A stretch of DNA of 64,000 bases from an uncultured Prevotellaceae bacterium (GTDB taxonomy: Bacteria; Bacteroidota; Bacteroidia; Bacteroidales; Muribaculaceae), in the NCBI GenBank assembly GCA_947306175.1, contig CAMZFV010000001.1:1-64000 (forward strand). Reading direction: 5' to 3'. Made by a program: the position numbers and the translations under genes. The first letter of the stretch is position 1. Every line of letters starts with the position of its first letter. The notes below the pieces were generated by a model, which was given only the letters and a program-made list of their open reading frames with translations, did not search any database and had not been told where the DNA came from. This document shows, piece after piece, positions 10,007 to 19,691 of the stretch.

Positions 10007-10801
10007 ATGATCGAAGTAAAGCATCTATCCAAGACGTTCATGGAAGAGAACGGGCCACGTCAGGTGTTGTTCGACATCAACGCTAAGTTGTATGACGGCA
10101 AGACCAACCTCATCATCGGACAGTCGGGCTCAGGCAAGACCGTGCTCGTCAAGAACATCGTTGGCCTGTTTGACCCCGATGAGGGCGAAATCCTGTACGA
10201 CGGACGAGATATCACCAAGATGGACCGCAAGCAGCGCAAGGAGTTGCGCAAGGAGATCGGTATGCTTTTCCAGGGCTCGGCCTTGTTTGACAGCGAGACG
10301 GTGATGGGCAACGTGATGTTCCCGCTGGTGATGTTCGGTGGTATGGGCAACAGTGAGATGCGTGACCGTGCCCAATTCTGTATCGACCGTGTAAACCTCA
10401 CGGGCAGCGAGAACAAATTTCCCAGCGAGCTCTCGGGCGGTATGCAGAAACGCTGTGCCATCGCTCGTGCCATCGCGTTGAATCCCAAATACTTGTTCTG
10501 CGATGAGCCAAACTCTGGCCTTGACCCTAAAACTTCAATCGTCATTGATGAGTTATTGAGTGATATTACCCACGAGTTTGGAATCACTACCATCATCAAC
10601 ACCCACGATATGAACTCGGTGATGGGCATCGGCGAGAACATCGTCTTTATCAACAAGGGGCATGTAGGCTGGATCGGCAATAAGGATGAGGTATATAATG
10701 TGGATAACGATGATTTGAACAACTTCGTCTATGCCACCGACCTGTTCCGCGATGTGCGCAAGTACCGTCGTGAACACGGCTACAAACCAACGAATCATTA
10801 A
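10007..10801 (+). CDS. mlaF: MlaF-type ABC transporter ATP-binding protein
   Basis: Walker A GQSGSGKT, LSGGMQKR signature, FCDEPNSGLDP. Confidence 0.93.
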   Translation: MIEVKHLSKTFMEENGPRQVLFDINAKLYDGKTNLIIGQSGSGKTVLVKNIVGLFDPDEGEILYDGRDITKMDRKQRKELRKEIGMLFQGSALFDSETVMGNVMFPLVMFGGMGNSEMRDRAQFCIDRVNLTGSENKFPSELSGGMQKRCAIARAIALNPKYLFCDEPNSGLDPKTSIVIDELLSDITHEFGITTIINTHDMNSVMGIGENIVFINKGHVGWIGNKDEVYNVDNDDLNNFVYATDLFRDVRKYRREHGYKPTNH

Positions 10802-10846
10802 TTCAGCCTTTATCGTCTCTATTTCACTAAATCTATTGAATTGCAA

Positions 10847-11479
10847 ATGAAAACCGGTGATAAGAACTGCAAAGAAGAAATCCTTGAGCTGCTCCGCTTG
10901 ACCCAGCGTGAAGGCATCGAGGACGTGATAGGCGATTTGGAGGCATGGGGCTTCTTTACCGCACCTGCTTCGGCCGGACATCACCTGAATACCGAGGGCG
11001 GCTTGGCTAGGCATTCGCTCAACACCTGCAAGGCGGCACTTGCCGTGTGGGAAGCGATGAAGGCGATAGAGCCCAGCCTTGAGCACGAGGTGAAGTGCGA
11101 GAGCGTTATCCTTGCCAGCTTGCTGCACGATGTGTGTAAGTGCGACATCTACAAGCGGTCGGTCAAGAAGCGCAAGAACGCGTTAGGCATTTGGGAAGAC
11201 GCCGAGGGGTACAAAATTACCTATAAGGGTTTCCCGATGGGGCATGGCGAGAAATCGCTCACCCTGTTGCTGTGCAGCGGTCTGCCCCTCAATGACGACG
11301 AGATGCTCGCTATCCGCTGGCACATGGGCGCGTGGGGAGTCAACCAGAACAGTTATGAGGATGTGCGCAACTATGATGCCGCCCGCAAACTTTATCCGCT
11401 CGTGACCATCATCCAGACGGCTGACGGCTTGGCGGCCAGCATCATGGAACGCACAGGAGAGGAAATCGACGAGTTATGA
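10847..11479 (+). CDS. HD-domain phosphohydrolase
   Basis: ARHSLNT..LASLLHDVCK HD motif. Confidence 0.8.
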   Translation: MKTGDKNCKEEILELLRLTQREGIEDVIGDLEAWGFFTAPASAGHHLNTEGGLARHSLNTCKAALAVWEAMKAIEPSLEHEVKCESVILASLLHDVCKCDIYKRSVKKRKNALGIWEDAEGYKITYKGFPMGHGEKSLTLLLCSGLPLNDDEMLAIRWHMGAWGVNQNSYEDVRNYDAARKLYPLVTIIQTADGLAASIMERTGEEIDEL

Positions 11480-12186
11480 CACGGCATATCAACATCTTGT
11501 TGTGTGACACCTTTCCGGGACGCTTACCGGCGTTTATTCCCAATTATGAGTCTCTGTTCATGGATCTGTTTGCCTCAATCGGTGAACAGGTGACGTATGG
11601 CATTTTTCAGACTTGGCAAGGTGAGTTGCCTTCTTCCCTCAACAGCGATGAGCTATATCTGGTCCCTGGCAGTCTAGACTCGGCCTATGACGATAAACCA
11701 TGGATTGTGGCGTTGTTACATTGGATTGAAAAAGCCTATGTTCACGGGGCAAAGATGATGGGTGTCTGTTTCGGACATCAGGCGATAGCACGCGCCTTGG
11801 GTGGCGAAGTGAGGCCCTATGATGGCGGATTTGGAGCTGGGGTGAGAACCTCACGTGTCTTGGACGAGCAAATGAAAGCCTATTTCCCTCAACAAGAGAT
11901 GCGCCTGCTCTATAGCCACCATGACCAGGTGATGAAGTTGCCACAGGATGCTGTGCTGTGTGCCACGAGTGATTTCTGCAAGAACGAGTCGTTCAGAATA
12001 GGCCGTCAGGTCATCACTTTTCAGGGACATCCCGAGTTTACGGTCGCATATAGCCGACACCTGCTCACCAACTGCTGTGACGATGTGGATTTGGCCATAA
12101 GAACTGCCGCACTGCAGAGCCTCGACACCCTCATGCCACAAGGCCCCGAAGCAGCCCGTTTTGCCCTCGACCTGTTAAGTGATTAG
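11476..12186 (+). CDS. Class I glutamine amidotransferase-like protein
   Basis: MMGVCFGHQAIARALGG nucleophile elbow, FQGHPE. Confidence 0.88.
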   Translation: MTRHINILLCDTFPGRLPAFIPNYESLFMDLFASIGEQVTYGIFQTWQGELPSSLNSDELYLVPGSLDSAYDDKPWIVALLHWIEKAYVHGAKMMGVCFGHQAIARALGGEVRPYDGGFGAGVRTSRVLDEQMKAYFPQQEMRLLYSHHDQVMKLPQDAVLCATSDFCKNESFRIGRQVITFQGHPEFTVAYSRHLLTNCCDDVDLAIRTAALQSLDTLMPQGPEAARFALDLLSD

Positions 12187-12219
12187 ACAACTGATTACTG
12201 CCAACTGAAAACTTTTTAC

Positions 12220-12227
12220 TACCTTTG
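12220..12227 (+). promoter_or_regulatory. -7 element TACCTTTG upstream of queF
   Basis: TAnnTTTG; overlaps the ORF-track start, so the downstream ATG 12258 is the likely start. Confidence 0.65.
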
Positions 12228-12257
12228 CAGCCCAAAACACTAAATTTCATTGATGCT

Positions 12258-12728
12258 ATGTCAAGAACAGAACAAGAATTGGAAGGTGTGACGCTACTGG
12301 GTAACCAGGGCACGCAATATGAATTTGATTACCGTCCCGACGTGCTGGAGACTTTCGAGAACAAGCACCCCGAGAACGAGTATGTGGTGACGCTCGACTG
12401 CCCCGAGTTCACATCGTTGTGCCCCAAAACGGGACAGCCCGACTTCGGTCGCATCATCATCAATTATATCCCTCGACAGCGCATGGTCGAGAGCAAGAGT
12501 CTGAAACTCTACCTGTTCAGTTTCCGCAACCACGGTGATTTCCATGAGGATTGTGTGAATATCATCATGAAGGATCTGGTCAAGTTGATGGATCCCAAAT
12601 ATATCGAAGTGATTGGCTTGTTCAACCCGCGTGGCGGCATCAGCATCAAGCCGTTTGCCAACTATGGCGACAGCGAGCACCAGGACATGGTGCGCGCACG
12701 CCTGATCAGTAATTTCCACAACGATTGA
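12258..12728 (+). CDS. queF: NADPH-dependent preQ0 reductase
   Basis: [44 protein letters not shown]. Confidence 0.95.
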   Translation: MSRTEQELEGVTLLGNQGTQYEFDYRPDVLETFENKHPENEYVVTLDCPEFTSLCPKTGQPDFGRIIINYIPRQRMVESKSLKLYLFSFRNHGDFHEDCVNIIMKDLVKLMDPKYIEVIGLFNPRGGISIKPFANYGDSEHQDMVRARLISNFHND

Positions 12729-12729
12729 T

Positions 12730-13383
12730 ATGAAAGACGCGGTTATTATCACCTCGGGAGGCATGGACTCGACGACCATGCTCTATGAGTACAAGGATCA
12801 GATTGCAATGGCCATTACCTTTGACTATGGCAGCACCCAGAACGGCCGTGAGCGTCGCTGCGCCATCATGCACTGTGAGCGTTTGGGTATCAAGCATCTG
12901 ATCATTCCTCTGGACTTTATGCACAAGTATTTCAAGAGCGCTTTGCTTGAGAACGCCGATGCCATCCCCGACGGCAATTACAACGATGAGAACATGAAGG
13001 CGACTGTAGTGCCCTTCCGCAACGGCATCATGCTGGCCATTGCTTGTGGCATTGCTGAGAGCAACGGTCTCAGGCGTGTGATGATCGCCAACCATGCCGG
13101 TGACCATTCCATCTATCCCGACTGCCGCTCGCCTTTCATCGAAGCCATGAGCACGGCCATGATGACGGGTACCTATGAGGGCATCAAGGTGTTTGCGCCT
13201 TACACTGACTTGAGCAAGGCCGAAATTGCCCGTCATGGCGCCGCATTGGGTCTGGATTACAGCGAGACATATTCTTGCTACAAGGGTGGGGAAAAGCACT
13301 GCGGCACTTGCGGCACATGCACCGAACGCCGTCAGGCCCTACAAGAGGCAGGCATCGACGACCCTACCGAATATCTGGTATAG
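12730..13383 (+). CDS. queC: 7-cyano-7-deazaguanine synthase
   Basis: SGGMDSTTMLYE PP-loop; C-terminal CxxCGTCxxC cysteines. Confidence 0.95.
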   Translation: MKDAVIITSGGMDSTTMLYEYKDQIAMAITFDYGSTQNGRERRCAIMHCERLGIKHLIIPLDFMHKYFKSALLENADAIPDGNYNDENMKATVVPFRNGIMLAIACGIAESNGLRRVMIANHAGDHSIYPDCRSPFIEAMSTAMMTGTYEGIKVFAPYTDLSKAEIARHGAALGLDYSETYSCYKGGEKHCGTCGTCTERRQALQEAGIDDPTEYLV

Positions 13384-13461
13384 ATAATAGATATCAGATA
13401 ATAGGTTGTAATTTGCTGATTTTCAATCATTTGTTTCTCCTTCATGCGAGCGCTAACAAAC

Positions 13462-13495
13462 TATTATCTATTAACTATTAACTATTAACTAAAAA
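13462..13495 (+). repeat. 7-nt period array ATTAACT
   Basis: ATTATCT ATTAACT ATTAACT ATTAACT AAAAA. Confidence 0.8.
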
Positions 13496-13500
13496 ATTAC

Positions 13501-13508
13501 TACCTTTG
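13501..13508 (+). promoter_or_regulatory. -7 element TACCTTTG upstream of fabD
   Basis: TAnnTTTG 58 nt before ATG. Confidence 0.6.
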
Positions 13509-13566
13509 CCGCCGATTTTCTAAATAATTCCGTAATCAACATTAACTTAAAATAGACAACAAAACA

Positions 13567-14445
13567 ATGAAAGCATTCGTATTCCCTGGTCAGGGTGCAC
13601 AGTTTGTGGGTATGGGCAAGGACCTGTATGACAACAACCCTCAGGCCAAAGAATTATTTGAAAAAGCTAACGAGGTCTTGGGTTTCCGCATCACCGACCT
13701 GATGTTTGAAGGCACTGAGGAGGACCTCAAGCAGACCAAGGTGACTCAACCCGCGGTATTCCTGCACTCGGTAATTCTTGCTCTCACGATGGGCGATGAG
13801 TTTAAGCCCGACATGGTCGCTGGCCACTCCCTGGGCGAGTTCTCGGCTTTGGTAGCTGCTGGCGCGCTGCCCTTCGAGCAGGGTCTGAAACTGGTCGAGG
13901 CACGTGCCCTCGCCATGCAGAAAGCCTGTGAAGCCGCACCTTCGACGATGGCTGCCATTATCGGCATGCCCGATGATAAGGTGGCTGAAATTTGCGCCAA
14001 CATCGATGGCGTGTGTGTACCCGCCAACTATAACTGCCCCGGACAGGTGGTTATCTCGGGTGAGATTGCCGCTGTCGAGGCCGCATGTGTAAAATTCAAG
14101 GAGGCTGGCGCCCGTCGCGCGTTGCCCCTCAAGGTGGGTGGTGCCTTCCATTCGCCCTTGATGGAGCCTGCCCGCGCCGAGCTGGCTGAGGCTATCGAGG
14201 CTGCCGATTTCTCGGTTCCCGTTTGCCCCATCTATCAGGACGTTGACGCTAAGCCCCACACCGATCCCGCCGAAATCAAGGCCAACCTGCTGCAACAGCT
14301 GACCGCTCCCGTGCGTTGGAGCCACATCGTTGCAAACATGGTCGCCGACGGCATGACCGAGGCCGAGGAACTTGGCCCGGGCAAGGTGCTGCAAGGCCTC
14401 ATCTCCAAGACCTGTCCTGACGTCACCCTCTCCGGCCGCCAGTAA
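13567..14445 (+). CDS. fabD: Malonyl-CoA:ACP transacylase
   Basis: FPGQGAQFVGMGKDLYD, AGHSLGEFSALVAAGA. Confidence 0.95.
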   Translation: MKAFVFPGQGAQFVGMGKDLYDNNPQAKELFEKANEVLGFRITDLMFEGTEEDLKQTKVTQPAVFLHSVILALTMGDEFKPDMVAGHSLGEFSALVAAGALPFEQGLKLVEARALAMQKACEAAPSTMAAIIGMPDDKVAEICANIDGVCVPANYNCPGQVVISGEIAAVEAACVKFKEAGARRALPLKVGGAFHSPLMEPARAELAEAIEAADFSVPVCPIYQDVDAKPHTDPAEIKANLLQQLTAPVRWSHIVANMVADGMTEAEELGPGKVLQGLISKTCPDVTLSGRQ

Positions 14446-14481
14446 TCCACCGCAATTGCCTCACGCAAAGGCGCAAACAAT

Positions 14482-14524
14482 AAATAGACCACTATGGACA
14501 TCAAATCCATAGTGGTCTATTTTG
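14482..14524 (+). terminator. Rho-independent terminator after fabD
   Basis: Long perfect stem AAATAGACCACTATGGA/TCCATAGTGGTCTATTT followed by T-rich tail. Confidence 0.88.
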
Positions 14525-14757
14525 TTTAATTTCTCGAGCGAAGCTCGATCAAAGCATTCAGGCGATAATTAAAACACCCTCTTGCATCAGCAAATAATTC
14601 AATAATTCATTAACATATATTCTCATAAATGCCCACGAATGATTCATGAAAAAAAATATTTATGGAAATTCGTGGTCATTGATGGCCATTCGTGTTTTAA
14701 TTCTCTCTTTGGCAGCCGAAATCACGAAAGCCCAAAGGCATTGTTTTTTAGTCGTGT

Positions 14758-16137
14758 TCATCTTTGGTTGTTGTTGATGATGAGATCGATGATGGCGTTG
14801 ATGTCGGCGATGTTGATTTCATCGTCGCCATTCACGTCGGCTTGGGGTGCGCGGGAGTGTCCCGAGTTGCCACCCATCACGACAATGTCAACCACGCTGT
14901 TAGCATCAGCAATGGTGACCTCTCCATCGCCATTCACGTCACCAGGTATATTATCATCAACTACATCACCGATGATGTTCAGGAACTGCCCCCAATATAC
15001 GTTTGCCATATAAGCCCTTTCATATCCTGTCGGCACATGCAACGGCGTGTGATTATAAACATTGGTTGTGAACATAGATGTGTTTTCCCATGTCGGCGGT
15101 GTCGCTGCCTTGCAAGTGATTGTTTCGATGGCAGGGGCATTCTGGAAAGCATCTTTACCGATGGTTGCGACAGAGTTGCCGATGGTCACGCCAGTCAGAT
15201 TAGTGCAATCACTGAAAGCATGGCTACCGATTTCTGTGACCGAGTTGGGGATGTCTATACTCTCCAGTGCTTCACAACCCTTGAATGCGCCATTACCGAT
15301 GGACGTAATACATTTGCCAAGAGTTACACTTGTCAGCGCTGTGCAACCCCAAAATGCTGCGCCTTTTATAGCAGTAACCGAGTTGGGGACTTCTATGCTT
15401 TTCAACGCGGTGCAACCTTGAAAAGCAGCGTTACCGATGGTTGCGATAGCATTTCCTAGGGTCACGCTTGTCAGGGACGTACAGCATTCAAAGGCGACTT
15501 GTCCAATCTCGGTGACCGAGTTGGGAATAGAGATACTCGTCAGCCCAGAGCAGTCCTCAAAGGCATTGTCGCCTATAGAAGTGACGGAGTTGGGAATCAA
15601 AATACTCTTCAACCCCGAACAGCCCTGAAAGGCATAATTCTTGATAGCAGTTACGCCCTCGGGAATCACCAAATTGGTTACTTCGGTGTCATTCAGAAAA
15701 AGATGCTGGGCATAAATAAGCGGATTGAATTGTATATCCATATTGCACCATGCCCTCATGTCGGTGATGGTCACACGGGTCAGTCCCGTGCATAGATAGA
15801 ATGCGCTACCCCCAATCGTATTGATGGATTCAGGAATGGTGATGCTCGTCAATCCCGAACAGTAATTAAACGCATAGTCGTCTATAATGGTGACTGGGTA
15901 AGTAGTGCCTTGATAGGTGACAGTTGAGGGTATCACCACGTCGCCGTGGTAATCACTCAGGTGCATGCCATTTTCCCATCTTTGACATGATACACAGGCT
16001 ACGTCGCCTTTAATCTTGTAGTAGATACCATCCACTTCAAACTCGTAGAGGTTGTAGTTGGTCGGAGGAAGGGCAATAGCGGTGACTGGCAACAGGAGTG
16101 CCAGCAGCAATGTCATCAGTGTTTTTGTTGTTTTCAT
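14758..16137 (-). CDS. BspA-type leucine-rich-repeat surface protein with C-terminal dockerin-like repeats
   Basis: Repeated IPNSVTSIGDNAFxxCSGLTSI units; end GDVNGDGEVTIADANSVVDIV..ADVNGDDEINIADINAIIDLI. Confidence 0.92.
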   Translation of the reverse strand: MKTTKTLMTLLLALLLPVTAIALPPTNYNLYEFEVDGIYYKIKGDVACVSCQRWENGMHLSDYHGDVVIPSTVTYQGTTYPVTIIDDYAFNYCSGLTSITIPESINTIGGSAFYLCTGLTRVTITDMRAWCNMDIQFNPLIYAQHLFLNDTEVTNLVIPEGVTAIKNYAFQGCSGLKSILIPNSVTSIGDNAFEDCSGLTSISIPNSVTEIGQVAFECCTSLTSVTLGNAIATIGNAAFQGCTALKSIEVPNSVTAIKGAAFWGCTALTSVTLGKCITSIGNGAFKGCEALESIDIPNSVTEIGSHAFSDCTNLTGVTIGNSVATIGKDAFQNAPAIETITCKAATPPTWENTSMFTTNVYNHTPLHVPTGYERAYMANVYWGQFLNIIGDVVDDNIPGDVNGDGEVTIADANSVVDIVVMGGNSGHSRAPQADVNGDDEINIADINAIIDLIINNNQR

Positions 16138-16319
16138 AATGTATCTTGTTTAGTGTTGATTTTTCATTTGCAAAGTTAATATAGATAAATGTTAAATCGG
16201 CAAAAAATAGGGCACATTCGCACCTCATTTTCAAAAATGTAAATGGCTGGAAATTAAGCATCTAAAAAATAAAAATCTCATTTTGCTCTCATTGTGGTAA
16301 TTCTTAGGGCCGAAATTGT

Positions 16320-16327
16320 TAATTTTG
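16320..16327 (+). promoter_or_regulatory. -7 element TAATTTTG upstream of TPR regulator
   Basis: TAnnTTTG match. Confidence 0.5.
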
Positions 16328-16388
16328 CACAAAAAATTCACCGCTTTTGGGGAGTATCTCACGAGAACTTGACAAAAAAACGCTTCAA

Positions 16389-18107
16389 ATGATACACATT
16401 AAAAATATCATCATTCTGCTCTCAGCAGCCGCTTTTTCTCTCATGATGGCAGGTTGCCGTCACAACACCGCCACCATGCAGGAACTTTCCCGTATCGACT
16501 TGATGGTCTATCATCAACAGGAACGGGACGCTTTGCCCTTGCTGCAGCAGATGAACACCGGGCAATTCAGCAAAGAGGAGCGTGCCTATCATGCCGTACT
16601 GCTGTCGATGGCGTTATACAAGAACTACCTCCCGTGCACCACCGACTCGGCCATTAACGAGGCTGTTAGCTACTTCAGGTACTCGGGTGATGACTTGAAG
16701 TACCTGAAAGCGCTTGTCGCACAGGGCTGTGTCAATGAGGACATGGGCAACCTTGAAAAGGCGGTTGACAGCTACCATCAAGCCGAAGGTCTGCCCTTGA
16801 GCACCGATACTTCCATGATTGCCTACGCCAAGCTGAGGTTGGGTACGCTTTACCAGTCTCAGGTGATAGGGAACAGCGCCATCTCCCTGCAGAAATACCA
16901 GGAGGCATTGCCATTGTTCAAAGCCCTTGGGGACAAACATTTTGAGCAGGTGTGCCTATCAAGCATCGGCGGCATTTATCGCAATATTGATGAAAAGCAT
17001 GATTCGGCTGTGATCTGTATGAAAAAAGCGATAAAACTGGCTCAAGAGGAGGGTGACCTGTATAACATTTTTGCCAATCAATATATTCTGTCAGAATACT
17101 ATCTGGTAAGGGAACAGAATTACCGGTTAAGCAAGAAATATGCACTGCAAGCCGTTTCGGCCAATCCGGCCATCATTGACCATCCCCGTGCCCATTATCG
17201 GTTGGCTTCGTCCTACTTGTTCCTGGGGCAACCCGACTCTGCGGTTTATTATCTGGACAAAGCCCCTGTCGCCAAAACCGCGACGGACAGTATCGTCTAT
17301 TTTGAACTGCTGTCCGAGCTGGAACACCGATACCGTAAGAATGAAGAAAAGTCGAAAGACTATATGCAGCTGGCCCATGGCATTGCCGACTCCCTCACCA
17401 TTAATAGCCTGAACCACCGCCTGCTGGAAGTGGAGAAGAAATATGATGTTCAGATGGCTACGCTTAACCGGGTCAAGAGCGAAGCCCGGTTTAAAGAGAC
17501 TTTGCTACTGGCTGCCTTGTTGGCATTGGGCTTGCTGGCGCTGGCCCTGCTGTTGTGGAGGTACCGCAACCAACTGAAGATGAGGCAGAGCGAGATCGAG
17601 ATGCTGAAGGCAGACCTCAGCGGTTCGCTGGCGAGCCTGGAGCTGATGCAGAAACAGCTTGACACCCGTGAACATAACGATGAAGGCAATAAGCCCCAAA
17701 TCGACGAACTGCGTACCATCATCAACCAGCAGATTGATGCCGTGCATCAGCTGATGTCGTGGTCCTACCAACTTGACAGTGACAAGTTTGCCGCCAAGTT
17801 CAGGGAAATGATGACCTTGGGAGGTATGGGTGATGACAGCAACTACTGGTCTCACCTGCAATCCCTGGTCAATGACCTGCACGATAACGTGCTCGTCAAG
17901 GCGCAAAAGGAGGCTGGCGGCACGCTGAACGACAGCGAGCTGAACATGCTGGCACTCTATTGTTGCGGATTCTCGCGCACGGTGGTGATGGTGACCATGG
18001 GTTACAAAAACGTCGGCACGGTCTATAACAAGAAACTGCAAATCGCCAAAAAACTCCATGTCGACGACCTCGACGACTTCCTGCACACCACCATGCCCCA
18101 ACACTAA
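16389..18107 (+). CDS. TPR-repeat lipoprotein/membrane protein with cytoplasmic coiled coil and C-terminal HTH-like tail
   Basis: Lipobox-like MMAGC, TPRs, TM LLLAALLALGLLALALLLW, tail LNMLALYCCGFSRTVVMVTMGYKNVGTVYNKKLQIAKKL. Confidence 0.75.
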   Translation: MIHIKNIIILLSAAAFSLMMAGCRHNTATMQELSRIDLMVYHQQERDALPLLQQMNTGQFSKEERAYHAVLLSMALYKNYLPCTTDSAINEAVSYFRYSGDDLKYLKALVAQGCVNEDMGNLEKAVDSYHQAEGLPLSTDTSMIAYAKLRLGTLYQSQVIGNSAISLQKYQEALPLFKALGDKHFEQVCLSSIGGIYRNIDEKHDSAVICMKKAIKLAQEEGDLYNIFANQYILSEYYLVREQNYRLSKKYALQAVSANPAIIDHPRAHYRLASSYLFLGQPDSAVYYLDKAPVAKTATDSIVYFELLSELEHRYRKNEEKSKDYMQLAHGIADSLTINSLNHRLLEVEKKYDVQMATLNRVKSEARFKETLLLAALLALGLLALALLLWRYRNQLKMRQSEIEMLKADLSGSLASLELMQKQLDTREHNDEGNKPQIDELRTIINQQIDAVHQLMSWSYQLDSDKFAAKFREMMTLGGMGDDSNYWSHLQSLVNDLHDNVLVKAQKEAGGTLNDSELNMLALYCCGFSRTVVMVTMGYKNVGTVYNKKLQIAKKLHVDDLDDFLHTTMPQH

Positions 18108-18163
18108 AAACACAAGCAAGTCCGCCGCATTGATGCTTGGCCGTTAGGCCGTAATTTCATGTA

Positions 18164-18185
18164 GAGACGCAAAATCTTGCGTCTC
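18164..18185. repeat. GAGACGCAA-AATC-TTGCGTCTC palindromic repeat, copy 1
   Basis: 9-bp stem; matches copies at 48966, 49685 and 50917. Confidence 0.95.
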
Positions 18186-18552
18186 AGAGCGCGGATGCCA
18201 AAAAACTTAGCGTCTTAGCGTGAGCCCATAGCCTAACGCCTAAATAATACTTTTTGTCATAGTGTAACCATCCCTGTGTTTTGTACCTTTGCAGTGGAGG
18301 TCTTTGACATGCTTTTAACATAAAAAAACAATCGCGCACCACCCCCTTTGTTTTGAACAAGACAAAACAACTCTTGAAAATCAACAAGTTACAAAATCAG
18401 CCCTAAAACCACCCCATTGCTTTTCAACAGTTGGAGCCAACAAAAAAGTTGTCCCCATTAGTCAATGAAGTTGTCCCTGTTGTCTGAAAAAAAGGAATGC
18501 GGATGTAAAAAAATCTTAGCGGCTTAGCGTGAGGCTGGTGAGTAGTGTCGTG

Positions 18553-19143
18553 TTACTTAATGCCTAAATAACGGTGGATTTGCAAGGATAATCGCCACTC
18601 GGGGTTGTCGAGTACGGCCTGGACGGTGGCTTGGAGGTTGTATTGGCGTTTTTCGGGGTCTTCGATCCAGCAGGGTTGCAGGTAGCGGTGGGCGGCTTGG
18701 ATGCCGTCGTATTGTGAAAGGTCCTGTCCGAGATAAACGACCTTTAATTCATCGCAGCGGGTAAGCACCACGGGAGCATTGCCGCTATCGCCGATGCCGC
18801 TCTTGGGTGACAGGGTTACCCAGTCGATGCCATGGGGCAGGGGATGGGTTCCGTTGGTCTCGATAGCTATGCGCTTGCCTGTCATCAGCTTGAGGCCGTT
18901 GATAAATGCCTCGTCAATCCACAGGGACGGCTCACCGCCAGTAAGCACAATGAGCGGAGCCTTGGGATAGCGCATCACCTGCTCGACAATCTCGGGCAGC
19001 GACATCATCGTGCCTTCCTCGTGCTGTGTATCGCAGAAGTTGCAATGCAGATTACATCCGCACAGCCTGATGAACACGCTGGCAGTTCCCGTGTTGTAAC
19101 CCTCGCCCTGCAAGGAATAGAAGATTTCGTTAACCTTCCACAT
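18553..19143 (-). CDS. queE: 7-carboxy-7-deazaguanine synthase (radical SAM)
   Basis: EIFYSLQGEGYNTG, RLCGCNLHCNFCDTQH, LTGGEPSL. Confidence 0.95.
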   Translation of the reverse strand: MWKVNEIFYSLQGEGYNTGTASVFIRLCGCNLHCNFCDTQHEEGTMMSLPEIVEQVMRYPKAPLIVLTGGEPSLWIDEAFINGLKLMTGKRIAIETNGTHPLPHGIDWVTLSPKSGIGDSGNAPVVLTRCDELKVVYLGQDLSQYDGIQAAHRYLQPCWIEDPEKRQYNLQATVQAVLDNPEWRLSLQIHRYLGIK

Positions 19144-19163
19144 CTCTCTCAGTTTTCCGTTGT

Positions 19164-19242
19164 TAAACTACGAATTACACGAATTAAACTAATTATTGGC
19201 TTAGCCGTAAGAGTTCGTTAAATTAGTGTAATTAGTAGTTTA
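19164..19242. repeat. Imperfect AT-rich inverted repeat between queE and queD
   Basis: TAAACTACGAATTACACGAATT versus reverse complement of AATTAGTGTAATTAGTAGTTTA. Confidence 0.75.
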
Positions 19243-19270
19243 TTTTTAGTAGGCGGATGCCTCTCTAACC

Positions 19271-19287
19271 TGCTCGCTCAGCGAGCA
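19271..19287. repeat. Triloop hairpin TGCTCGC-TCA-GCGAGCA overlapping the queD stop codon
   Basis: 7-bp perfect stem; loop is TGA on the minus strand, which is the queD stop. Confidence 0.85.
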
Positions 19288-19625
19288 TCCTCCTCGTCCT
19301 TGACGTAGGTGGCCAGATTGTTGGCGCTCTCACGCACGTCGGCGCGGTAGCAGTTGGGCACGGTATCGACAATCCAGCGGGCGATGTTCTCGGCAGTAGG
19401 GTTGAAGTCGAGCACCTCGTTGAGATTGCGGTGGTCGAGTTTGCCGTGAACCATCTCCTTAATAATGGTGAAGTCGGTTACCATACCGTTGTCGTCAAGT
19501 TCCTTGGCCTTGCAATACACGTTCACAATCCAGTTGTGGCCATGCAGGTTCTCGCACTTGCTGTTATGATCCAGAAACAGCATGTGGGCCGATGAGATTT
19601 CCAGTGTCTTCTGTACGTAATACAT
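19278..19625 (-). CDS. queD: 6-carboxy-5,6,7,8-tetrahydropterin synthase
   Basis: SSAHMLFLDHNSKCENLHGHNW. Confidence 0.95.
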   Translation of the reverse strand: MYYVQKTLEISSAHMLFLDHNSKCENLHGHNWIVNVYCKAKELDDNGMVTDFTIIKEMVHGKLDHRNLNEVLDFNPTAENIARWIVDTVPNCYRADVRESANNLATYVKDEEDAR

Positions 19626-19691
19626 ATTTATTGTTCAGTTTTTGTCTGTCAGGGTTAATCTATGCAGTGGCTCCTGCCACGGCACAGCGAG

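Noticed and set aside
9192-10801. mlaE-mlaF pair without mlaD as an unusual transporter
   Set aside because: An MCE/MlaD gene can easily be elsewhere; absence from one window is weak evidence.
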